A stretch of DNA of 64,000 bases, taken from NCBI GenBank assembly GCA_947496695.1, contig CANMEI010000004.1:62001-126000 (forward strand), read 5' to 3'. The position numbers were made by a program, and so were the translations under genes. The notes under the pieces are model-generated. The model did no database searches and was not told the DNA's origin. It worked only from the letters and a program-made list of their open reading frames with translations. Of this stretch, positions 56,306 through 64,000 are shown piece after piece (positions within the stretch are counted from its first letter, which is position 1; every line of letters begins with the position of its first letter). Source of the DNA: an uncultured Cellulophaga sp. (GTDB taxonomy: Bacteria; Bacteroidota; Bacteroidia; Flavobacteriales; Flavobacteriaceae).

Positions 56306-58819
56306 TTAAAACTCTTTTTTACCAAATTCACTTTCAATAAATTTCGATTTGTTTTTAGTGGCATTAAAGTTATACGATAGGTTTAACGATACCATATCTA
56401 CTTCATACTTATAATTTGTAGTCGTATAAAACTCTCCTGTTTTATAGGTTGTAATACGTTGCTCATTGGTTTTTAATAAGCCCATATCAATATTTTGCCA
56501 TTGTAGTGTTGCCGTTAATTTATCGTCAAAAAAGGGCTTTCTAAACGCTAAGTTGGGCGAATAAAACCAAGAGTCTTCCCCTTGAGCTGTATTTCTATCA
56601 GACAAATAATTTAATGTAAACTGTAATGATGCATTTTTCCAGAATGAATAGGTAGAATTTACATTAAAAGAATAAATGGTTGCATCGGTATTTACATTGT
56701 AAGTACGCTCAACACCATCTCTATGTTCAAAAGTAAAAGCACCTTCAATATCATACGTATAAATATTAGCACCAATATAATTAGACCAGTTTTTTGTTGG
56801 TTTAATTTGTGCACCTAGTTCAATACCAAGTGCATTACTCTTCCCTACATTTGAATAAATTCTATTTAAAATACTATCTAAAACAGCTCCGTTAGCCTCG
56901 TATGCCAATGTATTTACACGGTTAATTACATTATTCACATGACGATAATAGGCAGTTGCACTTACAGAGTTTCCTCCTTTAAAGTTTTTTACATAGCCTA
57001 ATTCAACCAAATCAATAAACTCAGGTCTTAATTGATTATCACCTTGCTCAAAAACTTCAGAGTGTTCACGCTCAGCAAAACTATTCATTTTTAAAGTTGT
57101 TGTTCGCTCTACTCGTTTGCTATATGCTGCTTTTACTTTTGATGTTTTATTAACCTCATATTGTAAAGATGCTGATGGAAAAAGTTTTACAAAATCGTAT
57201 GTATAAGTAGTTGCAGGATCATCGGTCTTTAAATCTTCAGTATAATCACGATCCATGGCCTCTAAACGCAAACCACCTGCGTAATTCCATTTATCCTTCT
57301 CACCTGTCAATTGCCCATAACCTGCATGTACAATTCTTTTTAAACTAATATCACTAGAAAATTCAGGAACCAAAACACCATCGCGCTCATATACAAACTC
57401 TCCTTTATGATCTAAAGCTCTAAATTGGTACCCAGCTTCAAGCGTACCGAATGATAGTGGCTTAAACAAATAATCAATATTTACACGGTATCCGTTTAAA
57501 GGGTTGTCATTTGTATTGTATTCTTCTTGGTACACAATACTACGGTCTGTAATGCCCAAATTGTCATTATAGGTTGGTCCGCCTAAAAAAGTGTATTCAT
57601 ATAATAAAGAAGTTGATAATTTAGATTCGTCTTTAAATTTGTGTGAATAATCAAAACTACCCAAAGCAAAATCACCTTTACGGGTTCTTAAATTATGGTT
57701 GAAATATTGAAAGGTATAATTTCTGTTCCCAGTACCAATTGGTGTTACGGAATGATTATCGTAATATTCAATATCTGCCAAACGATCTACTGTTTTTTTA
57801 CCTCCATAAAAACCTAAAGAAAAAGTATCTGCATCGTTGGGAGTAAAATCTACATTAAACCTAGCGTTATAACTCACATCGTCAAAACTACGCTCCCCGT
57901 CTGATGGTAAAAAAGTTTGTTTGTTTTCTGCTTCGTTAATAATAAACACATCACCTTCTCTTCTACCCGTTTTATCATTACGTTGGTAACTTGCTCCTAA
58001 TGAAAGGTTCCATTTATCAGTACGCTTATTTACGGTAGCATCAACACCATAACGCTGTGCAGGTTCTTGCGTATCATAAGGCTCTATTGAAGGGAAACCG
58101 CCACGAACATTTATTTGAGCAAAAGTGCCGTTTATAGCTCCTTTTTTAGTAATAATATTTATAATGCCGCCTTTACCTTCAGAATCGTATTTAGATGATG
58201 GTGCTGTAATTAATTCTACCGATTCTAAAGCGTTTGCTGGTAGCTGTGCTAAAATTGAAGTAGCATCACCTTGTGTTGGTTTGCCATTTACAAGAATTGC
58301 AAAACCACTACTCCCTCTAACACTAATTCCGCCTTGCCCATCAACCGTAACCGACGGTAAATTTTTAATAACATCAACAGCTGTACCTCCTTGACTTGAT
58401 TGAAACTTTTTAGTATCGTACACTTGGCGGTCTATTTTATGAATTACAGTTGCTTGATCACCTTGTACAACTACTTCTTCTAATTGATTGCCTAAACTCA
58501 AACCAATTACTCCAATTTTTTGAGTAGATTTATTCTTTGTTATGGTTATACTGCCTATGGTTTTTGTATTATACCCTATAAATGATGCTTCTAAATAATA
58601 ATTACCTGGTTTAACTTTAGTAATAGTAAAAAAACCATCTTTTGAAGTTACAACACCAGTCACCAACAAACTGTCTGATTGATTAAATAAAGCTGCCGTA
58701 GCATATTCTAATGGCGAATTATCGTTGGCATCTGTTATAATACCTGTTACTACTTGGGCCATTGCTGTTTGAGTTACAAAGCATAATATTAAAATTGTAA
58801 TAAAGTTCTTAAAATTCAT
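56306..58819 (-). CDS. TonB-dependent receptor / outer-membrane beta-barrel protein
   Basis: Signal peptide 1-21 (ending AMAQ), a CarboxypepD_reg-like domain (about 22-105), a plug domain (about 120-225; VDVIKNLPSVTVDGQGGISV and IITKKG) and a 22-strand-type barrel with the OMP_b-brl_3 C-terminus. 837 residues. No SusD partner is adjacent, so it is not a polysaccharide-utilisation pair; iron complexes or peptides are alternatives. Divergent from the TetR gene with 276 bp between. Confidence 0.88.
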   Translation of the reverse strand: MNFKNFITILILCFVTQTAMAQVVTGIITDANDNSPLEYATAALFNQSDSLLVTGVVTSKDGFFTITKVKPGNYYLEASFIGYNTKTIGSITITKNKSTQKIGVIGLSLGNQLEEVVVQGDQATVIHKIDRQVYDTKKFQSSQGGTAVDVIKNLPSVTVDGQGGISVRGSSGFAILVNGKPTQGDATSILAQLPANALESVELITAPSSKYDSEGKGGIINIITKKGAINGTFAQINVRGGFPSIEPYDTQEPAQRYGVDATVNKRTDKWNLSLGASYQRNDKTGRREGDVFIINEAENKQTFLPSDGERSFDDVSYNARFNVDFTPNDADTFSLGFYGGKKTVDRLADIEYYDNHSVTPIGTGNRNYTFQYFNHNLRTRKGDFALGSFDYSHKFKDESKLSTSLLYEYTFLGGPTYNDNLGITDRSIVYQEEYNTNDNPLNGYRVNIDYLFKPLSFGTLEAGYQFRALDHKGEFVYERDGVLVPEFSSDISLKRIVHAGYGQLTGEKDKWNYAGGLRLEAMDRDYTEDLKTDDPATTYTYDFVKLFPSASLQYEVNKTSKVKAAYSKRVERTTTLKMNSFAEREHSEVFEQGDNQLRPEFIDLVELGYVKNFKGGNSVSATAYYRHVNNVINRVNTLAYEANGAVLDSILNRIYSNVGKSNALGIELGAQIKPTKNWSNYIGANIYTYDIEGAFTFEHRDGVERTYNVNTDATIYSFNVNSTYSFWKNASLQFTLNYLSDRNTAQGEDSWFYSPNLAFRKPFFDDKLTATLQWQNIDMGLLKTNEQRITTYKTGEFYTTTNYKYEVDMVSLNLSYNFNATKNKSKFIESEFGKKEF

Positions 58820-59048
58820 AGATGAGCTTGTATAGGTTTCTATTATCTAAAATAAATAGCTGTAAATATAAATACTTATTATTTCTATAAGATTTTATTA
58901 ACTCAATATATTTAAAGAGTATATTAATTAGTTTTCACATTACAGACTAATTTATTGATAAACAAACTAATAGACTACACATCTGCATTGAACCTATAAT
59001 TACTTCCTTACTAATAATAAACTATTGTTAAAATCGATTTAAAAAAAG

Positions 59049-59075
59049 AATGAACATTCATTTTTTATATCTTTG
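59049..59075 (+). promoter_or_regulatory. Promoter with overlapping inverted-repeat operator of the TetR operon
   Basis: TATCTTTG (59068-59075) is an exact TAnnTTTG match 20 bp before the TetR ATG. The inverted repeat AATGAA-CA-TTCATT (59049-59062) lies between the -33 and -7 positions, where a bound TetR dimer would block transcription; autorepression is likely. Confidence 0.55.
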
Positions 59076-59095
59076 TACTATAAAACAAACAAATT

Positions 59096-59677
59096 ATGGC
59101 TAAACTTCAAAAAAGTATCGAGAAAAAAGAAGCCCTAATAAACGCAACAATAGCATTGGTAAACAATGATGGATTTCATGCCGCACCGATGTCTAAAATT
59201 GCAAAAATGGCAAACGTGTCTCCTGCTACAATTTACCTGTATTTTGAAAGTAAGCAAGATTTAGTAAATCAAACTTACTTAGAAGTTAAAAACGCATTCA
59301 CCACATATGCATTTGAGGCTTATGACGAACAAATGGCGGTTGAGGCTAGTTTTAAAATGATATGGTTCAGAATTGCCGAATTTAAATTCAGAGATTGCGA
59401 AAGGGGTTTGTTTTTAGCACAATGTGATAATACACCTATGATTGATGAAGAGAGCAGACAAGAAGGTATAAAAAACTTGAAACCCCTACTCGATTTATGG
59501 AAGAAAGGAAAAGAACAAGGGATTATCAAACCAGTATCTGATTACTTGTTATATGCATACACAGTAAATCCGCTCTCGTATTTAATGATGGTGAAAAAAC
59601 GTAACGCATTTGTACCTACTGAAGAAAATATTAATGAAGCCTACCAATTAGCGTGGGATAGCATAAAATTAACATAA
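59096..59677 (+). CDS. TetR/AcrR family transcriptional regulator
   Basis: 193 residues. N-terminal HTH (about 27-52: MSKIAKMANVSPATIYLYF), C-terminal ligand domain with Cys101 and Cys110 (RDCERGLFLAQCDN). It heads a four-gene run with a nitroreductase, an MDR oxidoreductase and an alcohol dehydrogenase, and faces an Old Yellow Enzyme gene. By analogy with NemR, which senses electrophiles through a cysteine at a similar position, it may respond to reactive carbonyls; this is inference. Confidence 0.88.
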   Translation: MAKLQKSIEKKEALINATIALVNNDGFHAAPMSKIAKMANVSPATIYLYFESKQDLVNQTYLEVKNAFTTYAFEAYDEQMAVEASFKMIWFRIAEFKFRDCERGLFLAQCDNTPMIDEESRQEGIKNLKPLLDLWKKGKEQGIIKPVSDYLLYAYTVNPLSYLMMVKKRNAFVPTEENINEAYQLAWDSIKLT

Positions 59678-59699
59678 CCGATAAATAAATTATACAAAA

Positions 59700-60332
59700 A
59701 TGGAATTATTAGATAAATTAAAATGGAGATATGCTACTAAAGCAATGAATGGTAAAGTTGTACCTCAAGAAAAAGTAGATAATATTATTGAAGCTGCTCG
59801 ACTTGCTCCTACTTCAAGTGGTTTACAACCTTTTGAAATATATGTTGTAAAAAACCAAGAAGTAAAAGAAAAGATTAAACCTATTGCTTGGAACCAATCT
59901 GTAATTACAGACTGCTCTCACCTATTAGTTTTTGCTGCTTGGGATACGTATACTCCAGAGCGTATTAACTATATGTTCGATTTAACAAATGAAATACGTG
60001 GTTTTAAAAATCAAGGCTGGGAAGATTACCGCAAAATGTTATTAGACTCATACCCACAAAGAGATTCGGAAGAGAATTTTAACCATGCCGCTAAGCAAGC
60101 ATATATTGCTTTTTCACAAGCAATTACCGCCGCTGCTTTTGAGGGTGTTGATGCAACACCAATTGAAGGGTTTGACCCAAATGCATTAGATGAAATTTTA
60201 GGCCTTAGAGAAAAAGGATTGCGTAGTGCTGTAATTCTACCAATTGGTTATCGTGCCGAAAGTGAAGATTGGTTAGTAAACCTTGTTAAGGTTAGAAAAA
60301 GTACTGAAGATTTAGTAACAGTAATTGAATAA
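59700..60332 (+). CDS. NAD(P)H-dependent nitroreductase (NfsB-like)
   Basis: 210 residues, nitroreductase fold. FMN-binding features: RYATKAMNGK near 10-19, ARLAPTSSGLQPF near 33-45, and the C-terminal VILPIGYRAESEDW. Reduces nitro compounds, quinones or similar acceptors with NAD(P)H. 22 bp after the TetR gene and 12 bp before the MDR gene, so co-transcribed. Confidence 0.9.
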   Translation: MELLDKLKWRYATKAMNGKVVPQEKVDNIIEAARLAPTSSGLQPFEIYVVKNQEVKEKIKPIAWNQSVITDCSHLLVFAAWDTYTPERINYMFDLTNEIRGFKNQGWEDYRKMLLDSYPQRDSEENFNHAAKQAYIAFSQAITAAAFEGVDATPIEGFDPNALDEILGLREKGLRSAVILPIGYRAESEDWLVNLVKVRKSTEDLVTVIE

Positions 60333-60344
60333 AAACAAAACATT

Positions 60345-61343
60345 ATGATTCAGACAATTTTATTAAACAAAAGACCTGTTGGCGAACCTAAAATATCTGA
60401 TTTTGAGTTTAAAAAAGAAGATATTGATTTAAGTATAACTGAAGGCGAAATACTATTAGAAACAGAATACATCTCTGTTGATCCATATTTAAGAGGACGA
60501 ATGAGTGCAGCAAAATCGTATGTTACTCCTTTTGAATTAAATAAACCTATTAGCTCTGGTATTGTTGCAAAAGTAATTGCTACAAAAAATGAGAATTTTA
60601 AAGAAGGTGATTTTGTTTCTGGACTTTTAGAGTGGAAAACAAAACAAGTTTCGAATGGTGAAAACTTACAGAAAATAAATAAAGGTTTAGCACCTTTAAG
60701 TGCGTATTTAGGTATTATTGGTATGACTGGTTTAACAGCATATTTAGGATTACACGAAATAGGAAAACCTAAAGCAGGAGAAACTTTAGTAGTTTCTGGT
60801 GCTGCAGGTGCAGTTGGCTCTGTTGTGGGGCAAATTGGTAAAATTCTTGGCCTTAACGTAATTGGTATTGCTGGTAGTGATGAAAAAGTAGAAATGCTAA
60901 AATCTAAATTTGGTTTTGATCATGGTATTAACTACAAAACTACCGAAAACATGAAAGAAGCTATTGAAAAAATAGCTCCGAATGGTGTTGACATTTATTT
61001 TGATAATGTTGGTGGTCCTATTTCTGATGCTGTTTTATTTAACATAAACCAATTAGCTCGTATTATTATCTGTGGTGCAATTTCGGTTTACAATAAAACA
61101 GAAACACCTATGAGTGTAAGTGTACAACCATTTTTAGTTAAAAACAGTGCTTTAATGCAAGGATTTATAGTATCTAATTATGTTGCTAAATTTCCTGAAG
61201 CAATGAAACAGTTATCTACATGGTTAGGTGAAAATAAACTAAAATATAGTGAAACTATTGTTGAAGGGTTTGACAATACCCCACAAGCTTTTCTTGATAT
61301 GATGAACGGGAAAAACAAAGGTAAAATGATAGTTAAGGCTTAA
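60345..61343 (+). CDS. NADP-dependent oxidoreductase of the MDR superfamily (CurA/PTGR-like)
   Basis: 332 residues. N-terminal groES-like domain with YISVDPYLRGRM (46-57), then a Rossmann domain with VSGAAGAVGSVVGQIGK (about 149-165). There are no structural or catalytic zinc ligands, as in the leukotriene B4 dehydrogenase/prostaglandin reductase group. Reduces the C=C bond of alpha,beta-unsaturated aldehydes and ketones with NADPH. Middle gene of the TetR operon. Confidence 0.9.
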   Translation: MIQTILLNKRPVGEPKISDFEFKKEDIDLSITEGEILLETEYISVDPYLRGRMSAAKSYVTPFELNKPISSGIVAKVIATKNENFKEGDFVSGLLEWKTKQVSNGENLQKINKGLAPLSAYLGIIGMTGLTAYLGLHEIGKPKAGETLVVSGAAGAVGSVVGQIGKILGLNVIGIAGSDEKVEMLKSKFGFDHGINYKTTENMKEAIEKIAPNGVDIYFDNVGGPISDAVLFNINQLARIIICGAISVYNKTETPMSVSVQPFLVKNSALMQGFIVSNYVAKFPEAMKQLSTWLGENKLKYSETIVEGFDNTPQAFLDMMNGKNKGKMIVKA

Positions 61344-61354
61344 AAAATAAAACA

Positions 61355-62515
61355 ATGAACAATTTTGAATTTAAAAATCCTACCAAAATTATTTTTGGTA
61401 AGAATACGATAGATAAAATAGCAACTGAAATTCCTAAAAATGCTAAAGTGTTACTACTTTACGGTGGCGGGAGTATTAAAAAAAATGGGATCTATGACCA
61501 AGTAAAAACTGCATTAGCAAAATTTGAAACTGTTGAGTTTGGAGGTATCCCTGCAAATCCGGAATATTCAATTTTGGTGGATGCTTTAAAAGTGATTAAA
61601 GATGAAAAAATCACCTATTTATTAGCTGTTGGTGGTGGTTCTGTAATTGATGGAACTAAGTTTTTATCAGCTGCCGCAGTTTACGAAGGGGATACTCCTT
61701 GGGATATTCTAACACAGAATATTAAAACTGAAAAAGGAATGCCTTTTGGTACCGTGTTAACGTTACCAGCTACAGGATCAGAAATGAATTCTGGTGCTGT
61801 AATTACAAGAAAAGAAACACAAGAGAAATTAGCTATGGGCGGACCAGGTTTATTCCCTGAGTTTTCAGTGCTAGATCCTCAAGTAATAGCTTCTATTCCT
61901 GAGCGCCAATTAGTAAATGGTATTACTGATGCTTTTACACATGTTTTAGAACAATACATGACATACCCTATTGGCGCCCTTTTACAAGATAGATTTGCTG
62001 AAAGTATTTTACAAACACTTATTGAAGTAGCTCCAAAAGTTTTAAAAGACACAACCGATTATAATGCTACTGCAAACTTTATGTGGAGTTGTACGATGGC
62101 TTTAAACGGATTAATTCAAAAAGGGGTTCCTACAGATTGGGCTGTGCATGCTATGGGTCATGAATTAACAGCACTATTTGGTATTGATCATGCACGTACT
62201 TTGGCCGTAATTGCACCTAGCCATTACAAGTTTAATTTTGAAGCTAAAAAAGAAAAATTAGCACAATATGCTGAACGTGTTTGGAATATTACTGAAGGTA
62301 CTATTGATGATAAAGCTTACGCTGCAATTGAAAAAACAGAACACTTTTTTAATGAATTAGGTATTGATACAAAATTATCTGATTACACAAAAGAGTACGA
62401 AGGTACTGCTGAAAAAATAGCACAACGTTTTACTGATCGTGGATGGTTAGGTTTGGGTGAACACCAAACATTATCACCTGATAAGGTAGAGAAAATAGTT
62501 AAAATGGCATACTAG
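61355..62515 (+). CDS. Iron-containing alcohol dehydrogenase, YqhD-like
   Basis: 386 residues. NAD(P)-binding GGGSVIDGTKF (about 95-105), LPATGSEMNSGAVITR (about 137-152), and metal ligands in the segment HAMGHELTALFGIDHARTLA (about 262-281). Length and the short N-terminus fit YqhD/BDH-type enzymes, which reduce short and reactive aldehydes with NADPH. 11 bp after the MDR gene and last in the operon. Confidence 0.9.
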   Translation: MNNFEFKNPTKIIFGKNTIDKIATEIPKNAKVLLLYGGGSIKKNGIYDQVKTALAKFETVEFGGIPANPEYSILVDALKVIKDEKITYLLAVGGGSVIDGTKFLSAAAVYEGDTPWDILTQNIKTEKGMPFGTVLTLPATGSEMNSGAVITRKETQEKLAMGGPGLFPEFSVLDPQVIASIPERQLVNGITDAFTHVLEQYMTYPIGALLQDRFAESILQTLIEVAPKVLKDTTDYNATANFMWSCTMALNGLIQKGVPTDWAVHAMGHELTALFGIDHARTLAVIAPSHYKFNFEAKKEKLAQYAERVWNITEGTIDDKAYAAIEKTEHFFNELGIDTKLSDYTKEYEGTAEKIAQRFTDRGWLGLGEHQTLSPDKVEKIVKMAY

Positions 62516-62538
62516 TTTAATTAGTCTGCAACTTATAA

Positions 62539-62569
62539 AAAACCCCTGTAAATAATTTACAGGGGTTTT
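62539..62569. terminator. Bidirectional intrinsic terminator
   Basis: Stem AAAACCCCTGTAAA / TTTACAGGGGTTTT with a 3-nt loop, T-run to the right; ends the TetR operon and, from the other side, the Old Yellow Enzyme gene. Confidence 0.85.
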
Positions 62570-62577
62570 ATTTATTT

Positions 62578-63690
62578 TTATAGATTCACTTTTAGCTGAT
62601 CTGTTTCCACAGGATAATCTGTATATCCTTCTTTTCCGGGAGTATAAAAGGTATCGTTATCCCAATCTGTTAAAGGTACATTGTATATAAATCTATCAAC
62701 CAAATCAGGATTTGAAATAAATGGCTTCCCGTATGATACTAAATCTGCCTGTCCATTAAAAATTACCTCATTACCTGTTTCATAAGTAAATCCTGAATTA
62801 ATCATCAAAGTACCATCATATAACGGTCTAAAATGCTTTGCAATGTTAGTAACTGCAAACGGAACTTCTGAAACATCTGTAAATGGTTCTGATAAGTGAA
62901 TATATGATAAGTTATAATCGTTCAATTTCTTTATGATGTACTCAAAAGTTGGTATAGTTTCTTCATCCATAGTAATACCAAACATACCATGTAATGATGG
63001 ATTGAACCTTGCACCTATTTTTTCTTCTGGAACAACTTCTTTAACAGCATCTAAAACCTCAAAGAAAAAACGCGCTCTATTTTCAATAGAACCACCATAT
63101 TCATCGGTACGTTTATTTGATGTTGCATTAAAAAATTGATGAAATAAGTAACCATTTGAGGAATGAATTTCTATTCCATCAAAACCTGCTTCCATAGCAT
63201 TTTTCCCCGCTTTCTTAAAGTCTTGTATAGTTCTTTTAATATCCTCCGTAGTCATCTCTTTAGGAGTAACGGTATCTTTAAAACCGTCTGGAGTATAAGA
63301 TTGTGCATTCGGGTTTAATGCCGAAGGTGCCAGTGGTAATTCTCCATTATGGAAATCAGGGTGAGACATTCGACCTACATGCCATAATTGGATATATATT
63401 TTCCCGTTAGCATTATGTACTTTGTTTACAACTTTTTTCCAACCTTCTACCTGTTTTTTCGTATGAATACCGGGCGTGTTTACGTAACCTACGGCTTCTT
63501 CTGATACTTGTGAGCCTTCTGTAATTATTAAACCTGCAGATGCTCTTTGGGCGTAATATTCACCCTGTAGCTCCTCCGTGGGAACTTTACCTTCATTGGC
63601 TGCTCTAGAACGTGTCATTGGCGCCATTACAATTCTATTTTTTAAAATGATATCATTTAATTGATATGCTTCAAATATTCTATCTTTCAT
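62578..63690 (-). CDS. Alkene reductase, Old Yellow Enzyme (NemA-like)
   Basis: 370 residues, FMN TIM barrel. Motifs: IVMAPMTRSRA at 20-30, the active-site segment QLWHVGRMSHP (about 100-110), GFDGIEIHSSNGYL with a His/Ser variant of the usual HGAHGYL, and FxxNPDLVDR near the C-terminus. Reduces activated alkenes, nitro esters and maleimides with NADPH. Convergent with the TetR-led operon and likely part of the same detoxification module. Confidence 0.9.
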   Translation of the reverse strand: MKDRIFEAYQLNDIILKNRIVMAPMTRSRAANEGKVPTEELQGEYYAQRASAGLIITEGSQVSEEAVGYVNTPGIHTKKQVEGWKKVVNKVHNANGKIYIQLWHVGRMSHPDFHNGELPLAPSALNPNAQSYTPDGFKDTVTPKEMTTEDIKRTIQDFKKAGKNAMEAGFDGIEIHSSNGYLFHQFFNATSNKRTDEYGGSIENRARFFFEVLDAVKEVVPEEKIGARFNPSLHGMFGITMDEETIPTFEYIIKKLNDYNLSYIHLSEPFTDVSEVPFAVTNIAKHFRPLYDGTLMINSGFTYETGNEVIFNGQADLVSYGKPFISNPDLVDRFIYNVPLTDWDNDTFYTPGKEGYTDYPVETDQLKVNL

Positions 63691-63799
63691 AACTCTTTAT
63701 TTTTTTATATAAATTTATGGCTTTATGTACTATAAAATTAGCACATATAATATATTGTTGTAACTCAAACCACTGTTCATTGTATCTTTCAAAACTGTA

Positions 63800-64000
63800 A
63801 TGAAAAAACACTTACATTTTAAATTATTTAAACCCTTTGGAGTTCTGAGTCAGTTTACATCTAATGATGCTAAAGAGTCTCGTAACAAACGCTTTCTAGG
63901 TGAATTGTTTGATTTTCCTGAAGAAATTATGCCTGTCGGTCGTTTAGATGAAAAATCGGAAGGCTTATTATTGTTAACAACCGATGGAAAATTAAGTGAT
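63800..64000 (+). CDS. rluE: Pseudouridine synthase RluE-like, cut by the window edge
   Basis: 67 codons from ATG 63800, open to the last base. It begins MKKHLHFKLFKPFGVLSQFT directly with the catalytic domain (no S4 domain), and has the family signature VGRLDEKSEGLLLLTTDG with catalytic Asp50. The lack of S4 fits RluE, which modifies U2457 of 23S rRNA, rather than RsuA or RluB/F. About two thirds of the gene lies outside the window. Confidence 0.8.
   Translation, partial: MKKHLHFKLFKPFGVLSQFTSNDAKESRNKRFLGELFDFPEEIMPVGRLDEKSEGLLLLTTDGKLSD

Overview
The window is AT-rich DNA from a member of the Bacteroidota, most likely a marine Flavobacteriaceae. The evidence is the gene content (DUF6090- and DUF6515-type proteins, a TonB-dependent receptor with a carboxypeptidase-regulatory N-terminus, a LytTR/LytS-type pair beside MacAB-TolC, many lipoproteins with short lipoboxes) and promoter-like TAnnTTTG boxes placed very close to start codons. 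The genus cannot be fixed from the sequence. No rRNA, tRNA, CRISPR array, prophage or transposase was seen. Most genes lie on the minus strand.

Layout. 1-5.9 kb: branched-chain amino acid operon ilvD-ilvB-ilvN-ilvC (ilvC cut by the left edge), preceded by a short leader peptide rich in Ile/Val codons and a terminator hairpin that together look like a transcription attenuator. 5.9-11.9 kb: an aldehyde dehydrogenase, then a five-gene operon (DUF2891 lipoprotein, NRAMP-like transporter, pxpA, pxpB, pxpC) for 5-oxoproline cleavage. 12-20 kb: a small zinc-ribbon/nuclease-like protein, comM, a penicillin acylase, a TerB-family gene broken by an in-frame stop, manA and a second divergent NRAMP homologue. 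20-25.4 kb: a small serine hydrolase, 3-hydroxyacyl-CoA dehydrogenase, an AraC regulator, an exported alpha/beta hydrolase and a phospholipase D-family lipoprotein. 25.4-30.6 kb: dsbD, tilS, pabB and an FMN reductase on one strand. 30.7-34.6 kb, mostly plus strand: a multipass acyltransferase, a tandem CDGSH protein, a CsbD-like protein and an EamA exporter, with about 950 bp between the last two holding four related hairpin-bearing units, probably a tandem small-RNA array on the minus strand.

34.5-41.8 kb: DUF6090 protein and a six-gene operon (TolC-like, MacA-like, MacB ATPase, MacB permease, LytS-type kinase, LytTR regulator). 42-50.8 kb: DUF6515 protein, a di-haem cytochrome c with a small lipoprotein, a Kelch protein, a GMC oxidoreductase with an M43 metalloprotease, a peroxiredoxin and a hydrolase-TPR protein. 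51-53.2 kb: an accessory island of two single-gene modules (SRPBCC protein and an unknown 326-residue protein). Each gene is bounded by its own inverted GTTAGC-type arms, and the modules are separated by palindromic non-coding units sharing a 79-bp repeat; this resembles integron gene cassettes with attC-like sites. 53.3-58.8 kb: Dcp-like M3 peptidase, two small membrane proteins and a TonB-dependent receptor. 59-63.7 kb: a TetR regulator leading a nitroreductase, an MDR-type oxidoreductase and a YqhD-like alcohol dehydrogenase, facing an Old Yellow Enzyme; together a plausible electrophile/aldehyde detoxification module. The right edge cuts an RluE-like pseudouridine synthase.

The most notable items are the four-copy small-RNA-like array (32.7-33.6 kb), the cassette-like island (51.0-53.2 kb), the ilv attenuator (5.7-5.9 kb) and the interrupted TerB gene (16.7-17.3 kb).
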